From: Bacteroidales bacterium
GTDB taxonomy: Bacteria > Bacteroidota > Bacteroidia > Bacteroidales > F082
Length of the DNA stretch: 64,000 bases
Direction: 5' to 3'
Assembly (NCBI GenBank): GCA_016936355.1
Contig: JAFGYB010000018.1
Coordinates: 92,075 to 156,074 of the forward strand
A program made the translations under genes and the position numbers. The notes below the pieces were generated by a model. It was given only the letters and a program-made list of their open reading frames with translations. It was not told the origin of the DNA and did not search any database. This document shows positions 8,777-17,025 of the stretch, one piece after another; within the stretch, counting starts at the first letter, position 1, and each line of letters begins with the position of its first letter.

Positions 8777-10825
8777 CTATTTCTCAATACGGATTCTCGC
8801 GTCAACAGCTACAATACTGTCTCTGAATGCCATAATGGGGTTAAGATCCATTTCGGCAATTTCAGGTACTTCCTTCAATAACGCCGAAATACGAATGAGG
8901 ACATCAATGAATGCCTTTTCGTTGATCCCGGCACTTCCCCTTACCCCTTCGATGATCTTGTACGATTTTAATTTTTTCAGTTCGGTTTCTGCGGTGATTT
9001 TATTCAGGGGTGCCAATGTGGTTCTCACATCTTTCAATACCTCAATAAAGATACCTCCCAGCCCGAATAAAATCAGGTGACCAAAAGGTTCTTCTTTTTT
9101 TACACCTGCAAAAAATTCATTCCCTTTCAGCATGGGCTGGATCATAATAGCGGTAGCATCCGGGATGTGCATCATCCGTTCCATTTCGGAATGCAGTTTG
9201 TCAAAGTTACTGATGTTGATGGTCACTCCACCCACATCGGTTTTGTGTACCGGACCCACTACCTTCATCACCACCGGGAAACCGGTTTTTTTGATGATGT
9301 TGTTCAGCTCGTTGGGATCATCGGTAACAAATTCTTCCACCCGGGGGATACCGGATATGTCAAGTAGTTCGACTACTTTATCAGGCTTTAAATATCCATT
9401 CTCTGCCTGATCAATGAGGGTTCTTAAAGCAACTCTGTCAAGAACAGGAAGAATTTCATTCACAGCGGGTGCGGGTGTGTTGTAAACCCTTCCTAATGCC
9501 GATCCCAGCGTGACTTCATCGGGGAAATACACTCTCTTCTCAGCGAAGGCTTTGGTTTCTTCATGGGCTGTGGTTCCCGAGGGCAGGACAGGGAAGATGG
9601 GTTTCTTACTGGTTTTCATTTTTGCATTCAGCAACTCATACACATCAAACACCTTGAACAATCCTGGGGTTCCGAAAATTACCACCATGGCATCCACTTC
9701 ATCCAGTTCGTTCACGGTATCGATAATGTCTCCCAGTTGCTCGGCCGTGCCCGTAGCCAGAAAGTCGATGGGATTGGCCACCGACGAACCTGGAAACAGC
9801 CTGGATTTGAGTGCTTCCAGTTTTTCACCGGTTAAGGCGGGAACGGAAAGTCCTTCCTGCGACAGCCGGTCAGTAAGCATCACAGCGGGGCCACCGGCAT
9901 GAGTGATGATAGCAATGTTTTTACCCTGCAAAGGCGGATGCATGAAAACAGAAGCCACACTGATCAGGTCCTCACGTCCGTAGCAGCGCACAATACCTGC
10001 TTTGCGAAACAGGGCATCTACTGCGGCATCTGAATTGGCCAGAGCCCCGGTATGCGAAGAGGCGGCCCGGCTTCCGGCTTCGGAAGTACCGGCTTTTACC
10101 GCGGCAATGCGGCAACCCTTCCGGATGAGCGAGGAAGCATGTTTCAGCAACAGATCGGGTTTGTCGATCTTTTCCATATACAACAGCTTCACTTTGGAAT
10201 CTTTTTCGGGATCGAAATGTTCATCCATATACTGAAGTACCTCTTCCACCCCCATTTGGGCCGAGTTTCCAACCGAATAAACATTGTTAAAGGTGAGCCC
10301 CTTGGGGATACCTGCTTCCATGATGAAACAGGCTGTGGCGCCTGATCCGCTGATGAAGTCACAACCGTTGGCATCCAGTTTGGGAACGGGTTCTGTAAAA
10401 ATTCCGTGGTATTGTGGTGTTAATACCCCTACACAATTAGGACCGATCAAGGAACCATCAACTTTGTTTACAGAGGTAACCAGTTGTTCTTCCAGTTGTT
10501 TGCCTTCGGCACTTTCTTCGCTAAAACCGGCTGAAAGCACAATAAATGCTTTGGTGTTTTTGTGTTGTGCCAGAAATTCAGTTGTCTCGGGAATGTACTT
10601 GGCCGCAATGGCCATGATGGCCAGATCGGTTTCGGGCAACTCCTGAGGATCGCGGTAACTGTGTATCCCCTGAACTTCTTCTTCTTTGGGATTGATAACG
10701 TATAGGTCGCCCTGATAATCTCCGTCGATTAAATTCTTTACGACTTTTCCGCCGGGTTTGCGGATATCATTGGATCCTCCGACAACGACAATGCTGCGGG
10801 GATGAATTAACTGTTGTGTGATCAT
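8777..10825 (-). CDS. ADP-forming acyl-CoA synthetase (acetate--CoA ligase type, fused alpha-beta)
   Basis: 682 aa. Domain order: CoA-binding Rossmann domain (1-130, VVVGGSNDIRKPGGKV), succinyl-CoA ligase-like domains (about 150-450) and C-terminal ATP-grasp domain (about 470-682, FPVVMKVVGPVHKTDVGGV). The phosphohistidine loop is visible as IAIITHAGGPAVML. The family makes ATP from ADP with an acyl-CoA (acetyl-, branched-chain or aryl-CoA), giving acid and CoA, a substrate-level phosphorylation step in peptide-fermenting organisms. The fused alpha-beta architecture is the common bacterial one. The neighbouring aminotransferase supports a role in amino-acid fermentation, but no oxidoreductase is present in the window to complete the path. 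Confidence 0.88.
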   Translation of the reverse strand: MITQQLIHPRSIVVVGGSNDIRKPGGKVVKNLIDGDYQGDLYVINPKEEEVQGIHSYRDPQELPETDLAIMAIAAKYIPETTEFLAQHKNTKAFIVLSAGFSEESAEGKQLEEQLVTSVNKVDGSLIGPNCVGVLTPQYHGIFTEPVPKLDANGCDFISGSGATACFIMEAGIPKGLTFNNVYSVGNSAQMGVEEVLQYMDEHFDPEKDSKVKLLYMEKIDKPDLLLKHASSLIRKGCRIAAVKAGTSEAGSRAASSHTGALANSDAAVDALFRKAGIVRCYGREDLISVASVFMHPPLQGKNIAIITHAGGPAVMLTDRLSQEGLSVPALTGEKLEALKSRLFPGSSVANPIDFLATGTAEQLGDIIDTVNELDEVDAMVVIFGTPGLFKVFDVYELLNAKMKTSKKPIFPVLPSGTTAHEETKAFAEKRVYFPDEVTLGSALGRVYNTPAPAVNEILPVLDRVALRTLIDQAENGYLKPDKVVELLDISGIPRVEEFVTDDPNELNNIIKKTGFPVVMKVVGPVHKTDVGGVTINISNFDKLHSEMERMMHIPDATAIMIQPMLKGNEFFAGVKKEEPFGHLILFGLGGIFIEVLKDVRTTLAPLNKITAETELKKLKSYKIIEGVRGSAGINEKAFIDVLIRISALLKEVPEIAEMDLNPIMAFRDSIVAVDARIRIEK

Positions 10826-10844
10826 TTGTGCTGTAATTTCAGCG

Positions 10845-10852
10845 CAAAATTA
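10845..10852 (-). promoter_or_regulatory. -7 box for the acyl-CoA synthetase gene
   Basis: TAATTTTG, an exact TAnnTTTG match, 20 bp upstream of the ATG at 10825. Confidence 0.4.
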
Positions 10853-10922
10853 GGAAATTAAACAGGGTTCTTCCTTCCAGGAAGGATATTTAGAATTAGT
10901 ATACAGAAGTAAAAACCGGTTC

Positions 10923-12719
10923 CTATTCGAGCATCAGCGAAAGAGAAACACTGCCAATTCCCACATGGGCAATCAGCACAGGGGTAACCGTGTAAGTGAA
11001 TTCAGGTTTTTTCCCTGTGAGCGCTTCCATTTTTACAGCCAGCCAGTCTGCTGTTTCGGGATTGCTGGCGTGGGTAATGGCATAGCCCCACAGTTTCTTC
11101 CCTTTCAAGTACTGTCGGGCTTGTGCCAGCATCAGTTCACGACTTTTGCTGTTGGACATTTTTTTACCGATGTTGCTCACCACACCGCTTGAAGTAACCT
11201 CAATAACGGGTTTCAGGTTCAGTAAGTTTCCAACCAGGCCCCGTCCCCGGGTAATCCGGCCGCTTTTTACCAGGTATTTCAGCGTTTTTAGAGAAGCAAA
11301 CTGTTTGGTTTTCAGCGACCACATAGGAATCTGGGCTACCAGTTCATCGTGCGACATACCTTCTTCAATAGCCCGGGCCGTTCTCAGGGCAATGAGTCCC
11401 ATCCCGCAGGAAACCTTTTTGCTGTTGAGTACCTCAATATTTTTTCCTGTTTGTTCGGAAACTTTGTTGGCCGCATTCAAACTGTTTTGCCAGGTACCGC
11501 TGAGCTTGGCGCTGAGGTTGATCCCGATGATGGAATCGAAATGGGTGGACAAATAATTGTACCGGTTGTAGAAATCTTTGTAAGAAGGTTGTGAGGTGGT
11601 AGGATAAACAGGCGACTTATCCAGCATGGTATAAAACTGTTCGGCTTGCATGGTGATGCCATCCAGATAGTAGGTTTCCCCAAAGTGGATGTTCAGCGGA
11701 ATCACCTGAATCTGGTGTTTCTCGATGAGCTCCTGAGGAAGATCTACCGAAGAATCAGTTACCAATGCAATTTTAGCTTTGGCATGGGCAGCGATGTCGT
11801 TTTGCTGAACCATATCGTCCACTTTCTGAGCAATAATAGTGGAAATCTTTGAAAGTTTCTCAAACAACAACCACGGAGTATCAGTATGAATATGGATCCG
11901 CATCTTGGTGGAAGCCCCGGCAATAACCATGGAATCACCGAAACCGGTTAGTATGCTCTTTACCTTTTCTTTGCTCAGATCTTCTCCCTTGATGAGGGCT
12001 TCGGTACAATAGCGATAGGTAATTTCATCGTGATCAATATGCTCGTCTGTTTCGATGACCACAGCTTTGAGCGAATCCATATCAGGGGTTTTACCCGTTC
12101 TGAAGTATTCCACCATTCCTTCCAGAAAATTCACAAATCCCTGGGCTCCGGCATCGACTACCTTGGCGCGGGCCAGTTTGTCCATTTTTTTGGTGGTTTC
12201 TTTCAGTGAAATGTGGGCTTTCTTCAATCCGTCCGAAAGAAAATGATAAAAGGAGGCATGATTTTCTCTGTCGATCAGTTCAAGAAGGTGTTCGGCCCAT
12301 TCCCTGATCACTGAAATCATGGTGCCTTCTTTCGGGTCGGCGATGGCTTCGTAGGCATAACGGACTGCCTGACTGGAAGCGGCGGCAAAACCTTTCGGAG
12401 ACAGTTTCTCTTCGCCGTTCAACTCGTTGCTGAAACCAAACAGAAACTGGGCGAAGATGATCCCCGAATTTCCCCGGGCACCGGTGAGCGCTGCATCGGA
12501 AATGGACTCGGCTGTCAACTTGATGCTTTGACTCGGCGTAGCCGTTTCAACAATGGCCCGCATGGTGGAAGCCAGGTTGGTTCCTGTGTCGGCATCGGCT
12601 ACCGGAAAGACATTGATTTTGTTGATGTAATTTTGGTTGTCAAAAATTTTTGATGCTCCGGAAAGGAAGCTGAAAAATAGTTGATTGCCGTCAATATATG
12701 TAAGTTCTCTCTCTTTCAA
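10923..12719 (-). CDS. DAK2-DegV fusion protein, probable fatty-acid kinase-like
   Basis: About 598 aa. N-terminal DAK2-type kinase domain (about 1-200) with NKINVFPVADADTGTNLAST, whose Asp residues bind Mg-ATP. C-terminal DegV domain (about 300-598) beginning KIALVTDSSVDLPQELIEKH and ending with the lipid-binding fold. Split homologues FakA and FakB phosphorylate exogenous fatty acids in Firmicutes; the fused form is common in Bacteroidota and assumed to do the same. Start: the first in-frame ATG (12755) lies upstream of a perfect -7 box at 12743-12750, so it cannot be in the message. The TTG at 12717-12719 gives MKERELTYIDGNQLF, the usual N-terminus of this family, and is preferred. Confidence 0.85.
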   Translation of the reverse strand: MKERELTYIDGNQLFFSFLSGASKIFDNQNYINKINVFPVADADTGTNLASTMRAIVETATPSQSIKLTAESISDAALTGARGNSGIIFAQFLFGFSNELNGEEKLSPKGFAAASSQAVRYAYEAIADPKEGTMISVIREWAEHLLELIDRENHASFYHFLSDGLKKAHISLKETTKKMDKLARAKVVDAGAQGFVNFLEGMVEYFRTGKTPDMDSLKAVVIETDEHIDHDEITYRYCTEALIKGEDLSKEKVKSILTGFGDSMVIAGASTKMRIHIHTDTPWLLFEKLSKISTIIAQKVDDMVQQNDIAAHAKAKIALVTDSSVDLPQELIEKHQIQVIPLNIHFGETYYLDGITMQAEQFYTMLDKSPVYPTTSQPSYKDFYNRYNYLSTHFDSIIGINLSAKLSGTWQNSLNAANKVSEQTGKNIEVLNSKKVSCGMGLIALRTARAIEEGMSHDELVAQIPMWSLKTKQFASLKTLKYLVKSGRITRGRGLVGNLLNLKPVIEVTSSGVVSNIGKKMSNSKSRELMLAQARQYLKGKKLWGYAITHASNPETADWLAVKMEALTGKKPEFTYTVTPVLIAHVGIGSVSLSLMLE

Positions 12720-12742
12720 ATTCGGGTGTTTAAAAAGCGGTG

Positions 12743-12750
12743 CAAAAATA
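12743..12750 (-). promoter_or_regulatory. -7 box for the DAK2-DegV gene
   Basis: TATTTTTG, an exact TAnnTTTG match, 24 bp upstream of the TTG chosen as start. It decides the start of the downstream gene, because the ATG at 12755 lies 5' of it. Confidence 0.5.
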
Positions 12751-12848
12751 CACAAACTTTTTATACTGAAAATGAATGTATAAAAGCTCTATATGTCTAC
12801 AGATTTCTGGTACCGGATAACGATCTAATCGAACGTTGGCAGAACTTC

Positions 12849-12905
12849 TTACCAGCCCAGTACATAAGAGAAGATCAACGGGGTCACAATGGTGGCATTC
12901 GAATC
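12849..12905 (-). pseudogene. 3' fragment of a second deoxyhypusine synthase-like gene
   Basis: Read on the minus strand, this 57-bp stretch encodes DSNATIVTPLIFSYVLGW and a stop. The intact gene at 13601 ends ESDATIVAPLIFSYVLGW and a stop. DNA differences are mostly at third codon positions, so this is the remains of a diverged paralogue or an older allele, not a recent duplication. Similarity breaks off at about 12907, where an inverted-repeat element begins. No frame upstream restores the rest of the gene. Confidence 0.8.
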
Positions 12906-12909
12906 TGTT

Positions 12910-12936
12910 CATTTCTTTGCGTCCTCCAAAGAAATG
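12910..12936. repeat. Intergenic inverted repeat (REP-like)
   Basis: Perfect 10-bp arms CATTTCTTTG and CAAAGAAATG around a 7-nt loop (CGTCCTC). It begins just where the DHS-like gene fragment breaks off. The following sequence to about 13140 is purine-rich and then GC-richer than its surroundings, has no convincing gene, and looks like a non-coding repeat element. Only one copy is in the window. Confidence 0.45.
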
Positions 12937-13279
12937 AAAAAAGAAAGGAGACCAAAACCAATGCGTCTTCCCGCTCTGATCAAATACTCGATTCGGGCAA
13001 AGTAGCCGGAAAAACTCGTAGCCCTATTCAACCCTTCGTTTTCCCGAAACGTAAACGCCTTTGCTCCGCCTCGTAATTATTTGATCATTCATGCCAACTC
13101 AGCCCGCCGGTTTTGGTGGCTTACCCGCTTTTAGTTCATTGTAAGACTGTTTTTCCTGATATAAAAAGTCATACACAATAAAACATATGCCTTTTCTATT
13201 ACTTTCAAAGTTGGAAACTTTTTTTATTTCTGCTCATCAGTTATAAACTTACGAGAGCTGAGAATAAAGTCTCAGAAGA
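12937..13279. other. Gene-free stretch after the inverted repeat
   Basis: No supported gene. A plus-strand open frame passes through (12681-13076), but its start overlaps the DAK2-DegV gene and its composition (Lys/Arg/Ser-rich, no fold) argues against coding. From about 13140 the sequence turns strongly AT-rich. Confidence 0.4.
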
Positions 13280-13465
13280 CTAAAATATTAACATAATAAC
13301 AATGAATAAGATTAGAAAAAACATACCTATATAGTAATTCTTAATTCGGGTATTTTGATCTTTATTGTTTCCACCTCCATATATTTCATCTTTCAGGTTT
13401 GTTGTACAACCTTTAAAAACCCACTTAAAAAAACCAACAACAATTATTAAAAAGTCATACATCAC
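13280..13465 (-). CDS. Hypothetical small membrane protein
   Basis: 61 aa with two hydrophobic segments (about residues 3-16 and 45-61) joined by a polar linker rich in Gly, Asn and Lys (DEIYGGGNNKDQNTRIKN). I do not recognise a family. Short proteins of this layout are common in AT-rich accessory spots of Bacteroidota. Base composition is much more AT-rich than the flanking metabolic genes, fitting an accessory insert between the DHS-like gene and its broken copy. It may not be expressed. Confidence 0.35.
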   Translation of the reverse strand: MMYDFLIIVVGFFKWVFKGCTTNLKDEIYGGGNNKDQNTRIKNYYIGMFFLILFIVIMLIF

Positions 13466-13600
13466 AAAAACCTATATGTATTAATGTTAATTAAAAGTAT
13501 ATGACAATATCATATTTATTACACTTATTTTTTGATAGTACTAGTCAGCTTTTCCTTTACATTATAACTCTATGTATTTCTTGGCTACAATAACTCCAAT

Positions 13601-14578
13601 TTACCAGCCCAGCACATAGGAGAAAATCAACGGGGCCACAATCGTAGCATCCGACTCTACGATGTACTTGGGTGTGTTGATGTCCAGTTTTCCCCAGGTG
13701 ATCTTTTCGTTGGGAACCGCTCCGGAATAGGAACCATAACTTGTGGTGGAATCGCTGATCTGACAGAAATAACTCCAGAACGGCGTATCGGTCCGCTCCA
13801 GATCCTGATACAGCATGGGGACCACGCAAATGGGGAAGTCGCCGGCAATCCCGCCGCCGATCTGGAAAAATCCGATGCCTTCCTCTCCGGCATTGTCGGT
13901 GTACCAGTCGGCCAAGAAGTTCATGTATTCAATCCCTGATTTCATGGTTGAGGCTTGTAGTTCGCCTTTTATGCAGTAGGAAGCAAAAATATTCCCCATC
14001 GTAGAGTCTTCCCAGCCGGGAACGACAATAGGCAGATTTTTTTCGGCAGCCGCAAGCATCCAGCTGTTTTTCGGATCGATTTCATAATACTGTTCCAGTA
14101 CGCCGGAACGCAGCATTTTGTACATGTATTCGTGGGGGAAATAACGTTCGCCGTTAGCTTCGGCATCCTTCCAGATTTTGAAAATGTGTTTCTGCAAGCG
14201 TCGGAAGGCTTCTTCTTCAGGGATGCAGGTGTCGGTCACCCGGTTCAGGCCGCCTTCCAGCAATTCCCATTCTTCTTTTGGGGAAAGATCACGGTAATGA
14301 GGCACTCTTTTGTAATGGCTGTGGGCCACCAGGTTCATGATGTCTTCTTCCAAATTGGCACCCGTACAGGAAATGATCTGCACCTTGTCCTGACGGATCA
14401 TCTCGGCCAGTGATTTTCCCAGCTCCGCCGTACTCATGGCTCCGGCCATGGCAATCATCATTTTTTTTCCGCTGTTGATGTGGTCGTCATAGCCTTTGGC
14501 GGCATCTACCAGCGCGGCAGCGTTGAAATGTTTGTAATGTTCGGTAATGAAGTGACTAATGGGGCCTTTATTTTCCAT
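13601..14578 (-). CDS. Deoxyhypusine synthase-family protein (bacterial polyamine enzyme)
   Basis: 325 aa. Residues comparable to the DHS active site are visible at the C-terminus: NEKITWGK matches the eukaryotic EAVSWGK with the Glu, Trp and catalytic Lys (here Lys297) kept. The NAD-binding segments AGAMSTAELGK and SCTGANLEED are also present. In contrast, the GGGxxKHH motif that supplies the spermidine-contacting His in true DHS reads GGGIAGDFP. Bacteria lack eIF5A, so the product is unlikely to be deoxyhypusine; plant homologues of this fold make homospermidine. It is the last gene of an operon with arginine decarboxylase and agmatinase, overlapping the latter by 11 bp, so a polyamine-modifying role using putrescine or agmatine is likely. 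Exact reaction unknown. Confidence 0.85.
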   Translation of the reverse strand: MENKGPISHFITEHYKHFNAAALVDAAKGYDDHINSGKKMMIAMAGAMSTAELGKSLAEMIRQDKVQIISCTGANLEEDIMNLVAHSHYKRVPHYRDLSPKEEWELLEGGLNRVTDTCIPEEEAFRRLQKHIFKIWKDAEANGERYFPHEYMYKMLRSGVLEQYYEIDPKNSWMLAAAEKNLPIVVPGWEDSTMGNIFASYCIKGELQASTMKSGIEYMNFLADWYTDNAGEEGIGFFQIGGGIAGDFPICVVPMLYQDLERTDTPFWSYFCQISDSTTSYGSYSGAVPNEKITWGKLDINTPKYIVESDATIVAPLIFSYVLGW

Positions 14579-15425
14579 GATACTTAAATTTATAGCTTAA
14601 CATTTTATAATACAGTTTGGAAGCAAGGAATTCGGAAACTTTGTTCCCTTCAATGGGAGCCAGTTCCACGATATCGAATCCCACTACATTCCGTTCCTGA
14701 AACACTCTTCTCAGGTAATTGATCGTGGGGTTCCACTGCATTCCACCCGGTTCGGGAGTGCCCGTTCCCGGAAGGATTCCCGGATCAAAAACATCCAGAT
14801 CCACGGTAATATACACCGGATCGGTGAGCTGTTTCAGTGATTGCTCCACCCAGGAATTGTCGAGGAACATATCCTCCGCGAAATAACATTTATCGCGGTT
14901 CAGGAATTCATTTTCAATCACATCCATGCTTCGGATGCCTACCTGGATCAGGTTGGTATGCAGCGAAGCGTCATACACAGCACAGGCGTGATTATAGGGT
15001 GAACCCAGATAGGAGGGACGCAGATCGGTATGTGCATCCAGCTGCAATACGGTCAGGTTCGGATACTTTTCGTAAAAAGCTTTGATAATGCCAATACTTA
15101 CGGAATGTTCGCCGCCAAAAAAAGTAAAAAATTTGTCGTGTTCCTGAAGCAGGTTTTTGGTGCTTTCGTACACCGTTTCAAAAACCTTTTCGGGACTTCG
15201 GTCTTCGGTAATGGCGGGTAAAATATGCACGCCTTTTTTGTATACTTCCGTATCGGTTTCAATGTCGTATAACTCCATGTTTTCGGCCGCATCCAGAAAG
15301 GCTTCAAACCCTTTGTCGGCTCCCTTGCCCCAGGTGCTTGTTCCGTCGTAAGGAATGGACTGCAGCAACACGGCGGCAGTATCCAGTTGCGCGTACTGAT
15401 CCTCTATGCCTGCGTAATTGTTCAT
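14568..15425 (-). CDS. speB: Agmatinase (ureohydrolase family)
   Basis: 285 aa, arginase/agmatinase fold. Di-manganese ligands are visible: GGEHS (near 105), DAHTDLR (near 130) and TVDLDVFDPGILPGTGTPEPGG (near 210). It hydrolyses agmatine to putrescine and urea. The ATG overlaps the stop of the upstream arginine decarboxylase by 4 bp and its own 3' end overlaps the DHS-like gene by 11 bp, so the three genes are translationally coupled. Family members can also be arginases or guanidinobutyrases; the upstream decarboxylase makes agmatinase the best call. Confidence 0.88.
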   Translation of the reverse strand: MNNYAGIEDQYAQLDTAAVLLQSIPYDGTSTWGKGADKGFEAFLDAAENMELYDIETDTEVYKKGVHILPAITEDRSPEKVFETVYESTKNLLQEHDKFFTFFGGEHSVSIGIIKAFYEKYPNLTVLQLDAHTDLRPSYLGSPYNHACAVYDASLHTNLIQVGIRSMDVIENEFLNRDKCYFAEDMFLDNSWVEQSLKQLTDPVYITVDLDVFDPGILPGTGTPEPGGMQWNPTINYLRRVFQERNVVGFDIVELAPIEGNKVSEFLASKLYYKMLSYKFKYHGK

Positions 15426-16828
15426 GGATTGTATCCTAAAATTTTAAACATTTCTTCTGACGACTGTTCGTTGCGGTAAACAAAGTCTACAAAATTGCCG
15501 TTGGCATCCCGGTCGATGATGACGTGTTTGGGCGACGGAATCAAACAGTGTTTGATGCCGCCGTAACCGCTGATGGCATCCTGGTAGGCTCCGGTGTGGA
15601 AGAATCCCAGATACAAAGGATCTTTGTCTTCTTCGGTATTTTTGGGTAACAATACTTCCTGGTTGAGGTCCTCGGAGTTGTAGTAATCGGAATGATCGCA
15701 GCTAATGCCTCCAATGTTCACCCTTTGATACTCTTTATCCCATTTATTAATGGGTAAGAGAATGAATTTTTCGTGAATGGCCCAGGCATCGGGAATGGTG
15801 TTCATCAAACTGTTGTCGATGATGTACCAGGTTTCGCTGTCGTTTTGCTGTTTGGTTTCCAATACCTTGAAGATGACTGCACCACTTTCACCCACTGTAT
15901 ATTTTCCGAATTCGGTATAGATATCGGGCTCTTCCAGGTCTTCTTTGACACAACTTTCTTTGATGTTGTTCATGATCTCGTTGATCATGTATTCGTAGTT
16001 GTATTCAAAACCCAGGTTGTTCCGGATGGGAAAGCCACCGCCCAGATTGAAAGAATCCAGTGTGGGACATTTCTTTTTCAGGTTCACAAAAAGACTCAGG
16101 GCTTTCTGAAATTCACCCCAGTAATAGATGTTGTCTTTGATCCCGGAATCCACAAAAAAGTGGAACATCTTCAGTTCTATATTGGGATTTTCCCTGATGT
16201 TGTTGTCGTAAAAATCCAGAATATCGGTGTTGGGAATGCCTAAGCGCGATGTATAGTAAGAGGATTGTGATTCTTCATTGACGGCCATTCGGATACCGAT
16301 CTTTACCTTTCGTTTACCTGCAATGGCTGTCAGTCGTTTCAGTTCTTCTTCGCTGTCCAGAACAATGATGGAGTTCTTGAATCCCTTTTCCTGGAGCATG
16401 ATGATCTTCCTGAGGTATTCGTCGGTCTTGTGTCCGTTGTGTACGATGATACGGTTGGTATTGATCTTTTTTTGCTTGTAAAAACTCAGAATCAGGTCAA
16501 TATCAAAAGAGGAGGAAGTCTCCAGATCCACATTGTGTTTCAGGGCTTCGTTGATCACATGGTAAAAGTGATTGCATTTGGTACAGTAGCAATAATGATA
16601 CTTACCGCGATAGCTGTTGTTTTTAATACCCCGGTTGAATAAATTTCGGGCTTTTTTGATCTGATCACCGATCTTGGGCAAATAGAAAAACCGAAACGGG
16701 GTTCCGTATTTTTCAATCAGATACTTCAATGAAACCCCATGGAATGTAAGGTTTCCATCTCTTAAATCAAAACCTTCCTGAGGGAAGTAGTAACTTTGTT
16801 CAATTAAATCGAAATAGGTGTTTTTCAT
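15422..16828 (-). CDS. speA: Arginine decarboxylase, short PLP fold-III form
   Basis: 468 aa, clearly shorter than the roughly 630-residue proteobacterial SpeA. Alanine racemase-like barrel with the PLP Lys in YCYCTKCNHF (Lys84), a glycine-rich phosphate loop NLGGGFPIRNNLG, and the C-terminal beta domain with GGISCDHSDYYN supplying the catalytic Cys. The usual HxHxGSQ segment reads MFHFFVDSG and the EPGR segment reads TEFGKYTVGESG, both typical of the arginine/biosynthetic subgroup rather than LysA. It makes agmatine from arginine, the substrate of the next gene. First gene of the speA-speB-DHS-like operon; a -7 box lies about 100 bp upstream. Confidence 0.85.
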   Translation of the reverse strand: MKNTYFDLIEQSYYFPQEGFDLRDGNLTFHGVSLKYLIEKYGTPFRFFYLPKIGDQIKKARNLFNRGIKNNSYRGKYHYCYCTKCNHFYHVINEALKHNVDLETSSSFDIDLILSFYKQKKINTNRIIVHNGHKTDEYLRKIIMLQEKGFKNSIIVLDSEEELKRLTAIAGKRKVKIGIRMAVNEESQSSYYTSRLGIPNTDILDFYDNNIRENPNIELKMFHFFVDSGIKDNIYYWGEFQKALSLFVNLKKKCPTLDSFNLGGGFPIRNNLGFEYNYEYMINEIMNNIKESCVKEDLEEPDIYTEFGKYTVGESGAVIFKVLETKQQNDSETWYIIDNSLMNTIPDAWAIHEKFILLPINKWDKEYQRVNIGGISCDHSDYYNSEDLNQEVLLPKNTEEDKDPLYLGFFHTGAYQDAISGYGGIKHCLIPSPKHVIIDRDANGNFVDFVYRNEQSSEEMFKILGYNP

Positions 16829-16929
16829 TTCTTGACGTAAAAAAGAATTTAATCAATAAATCAAAAATTACTCAGGTTGCTAAGAACGTACACTTTATCC
16901 CCCAAAACGGCAGATTATTCAAAGTGGCA

Positions 16930-16937
16930 CAAAATTA
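16930..16937 (-). promoter_or_regulatory. -7 box for the polyamine operon
   Basis: TAATTTTG, an exact TAnnTTTG match, about 100 bp upstream of the arginine decarboxylase ATG; no clear -33 partner. Confidence 0.35.
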
Positions 16938-17025
16938 CTTTTAATTATTGTTCTATCGGGTATAAAAATAATTTTTTTGCCGGAATATTTGTGAGCATGG
17001 CTGATTTGCAACGAAATGAATAAAT

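Noticed and set aside
12681..13076. Plus-strand open frame running through the intergenic stretch
   Set aside because: It starts inside the DAK2-DegV gene, passes through the DHS-like gene fragment in another frame and the inverted repeat, and its product has no coherent fold.
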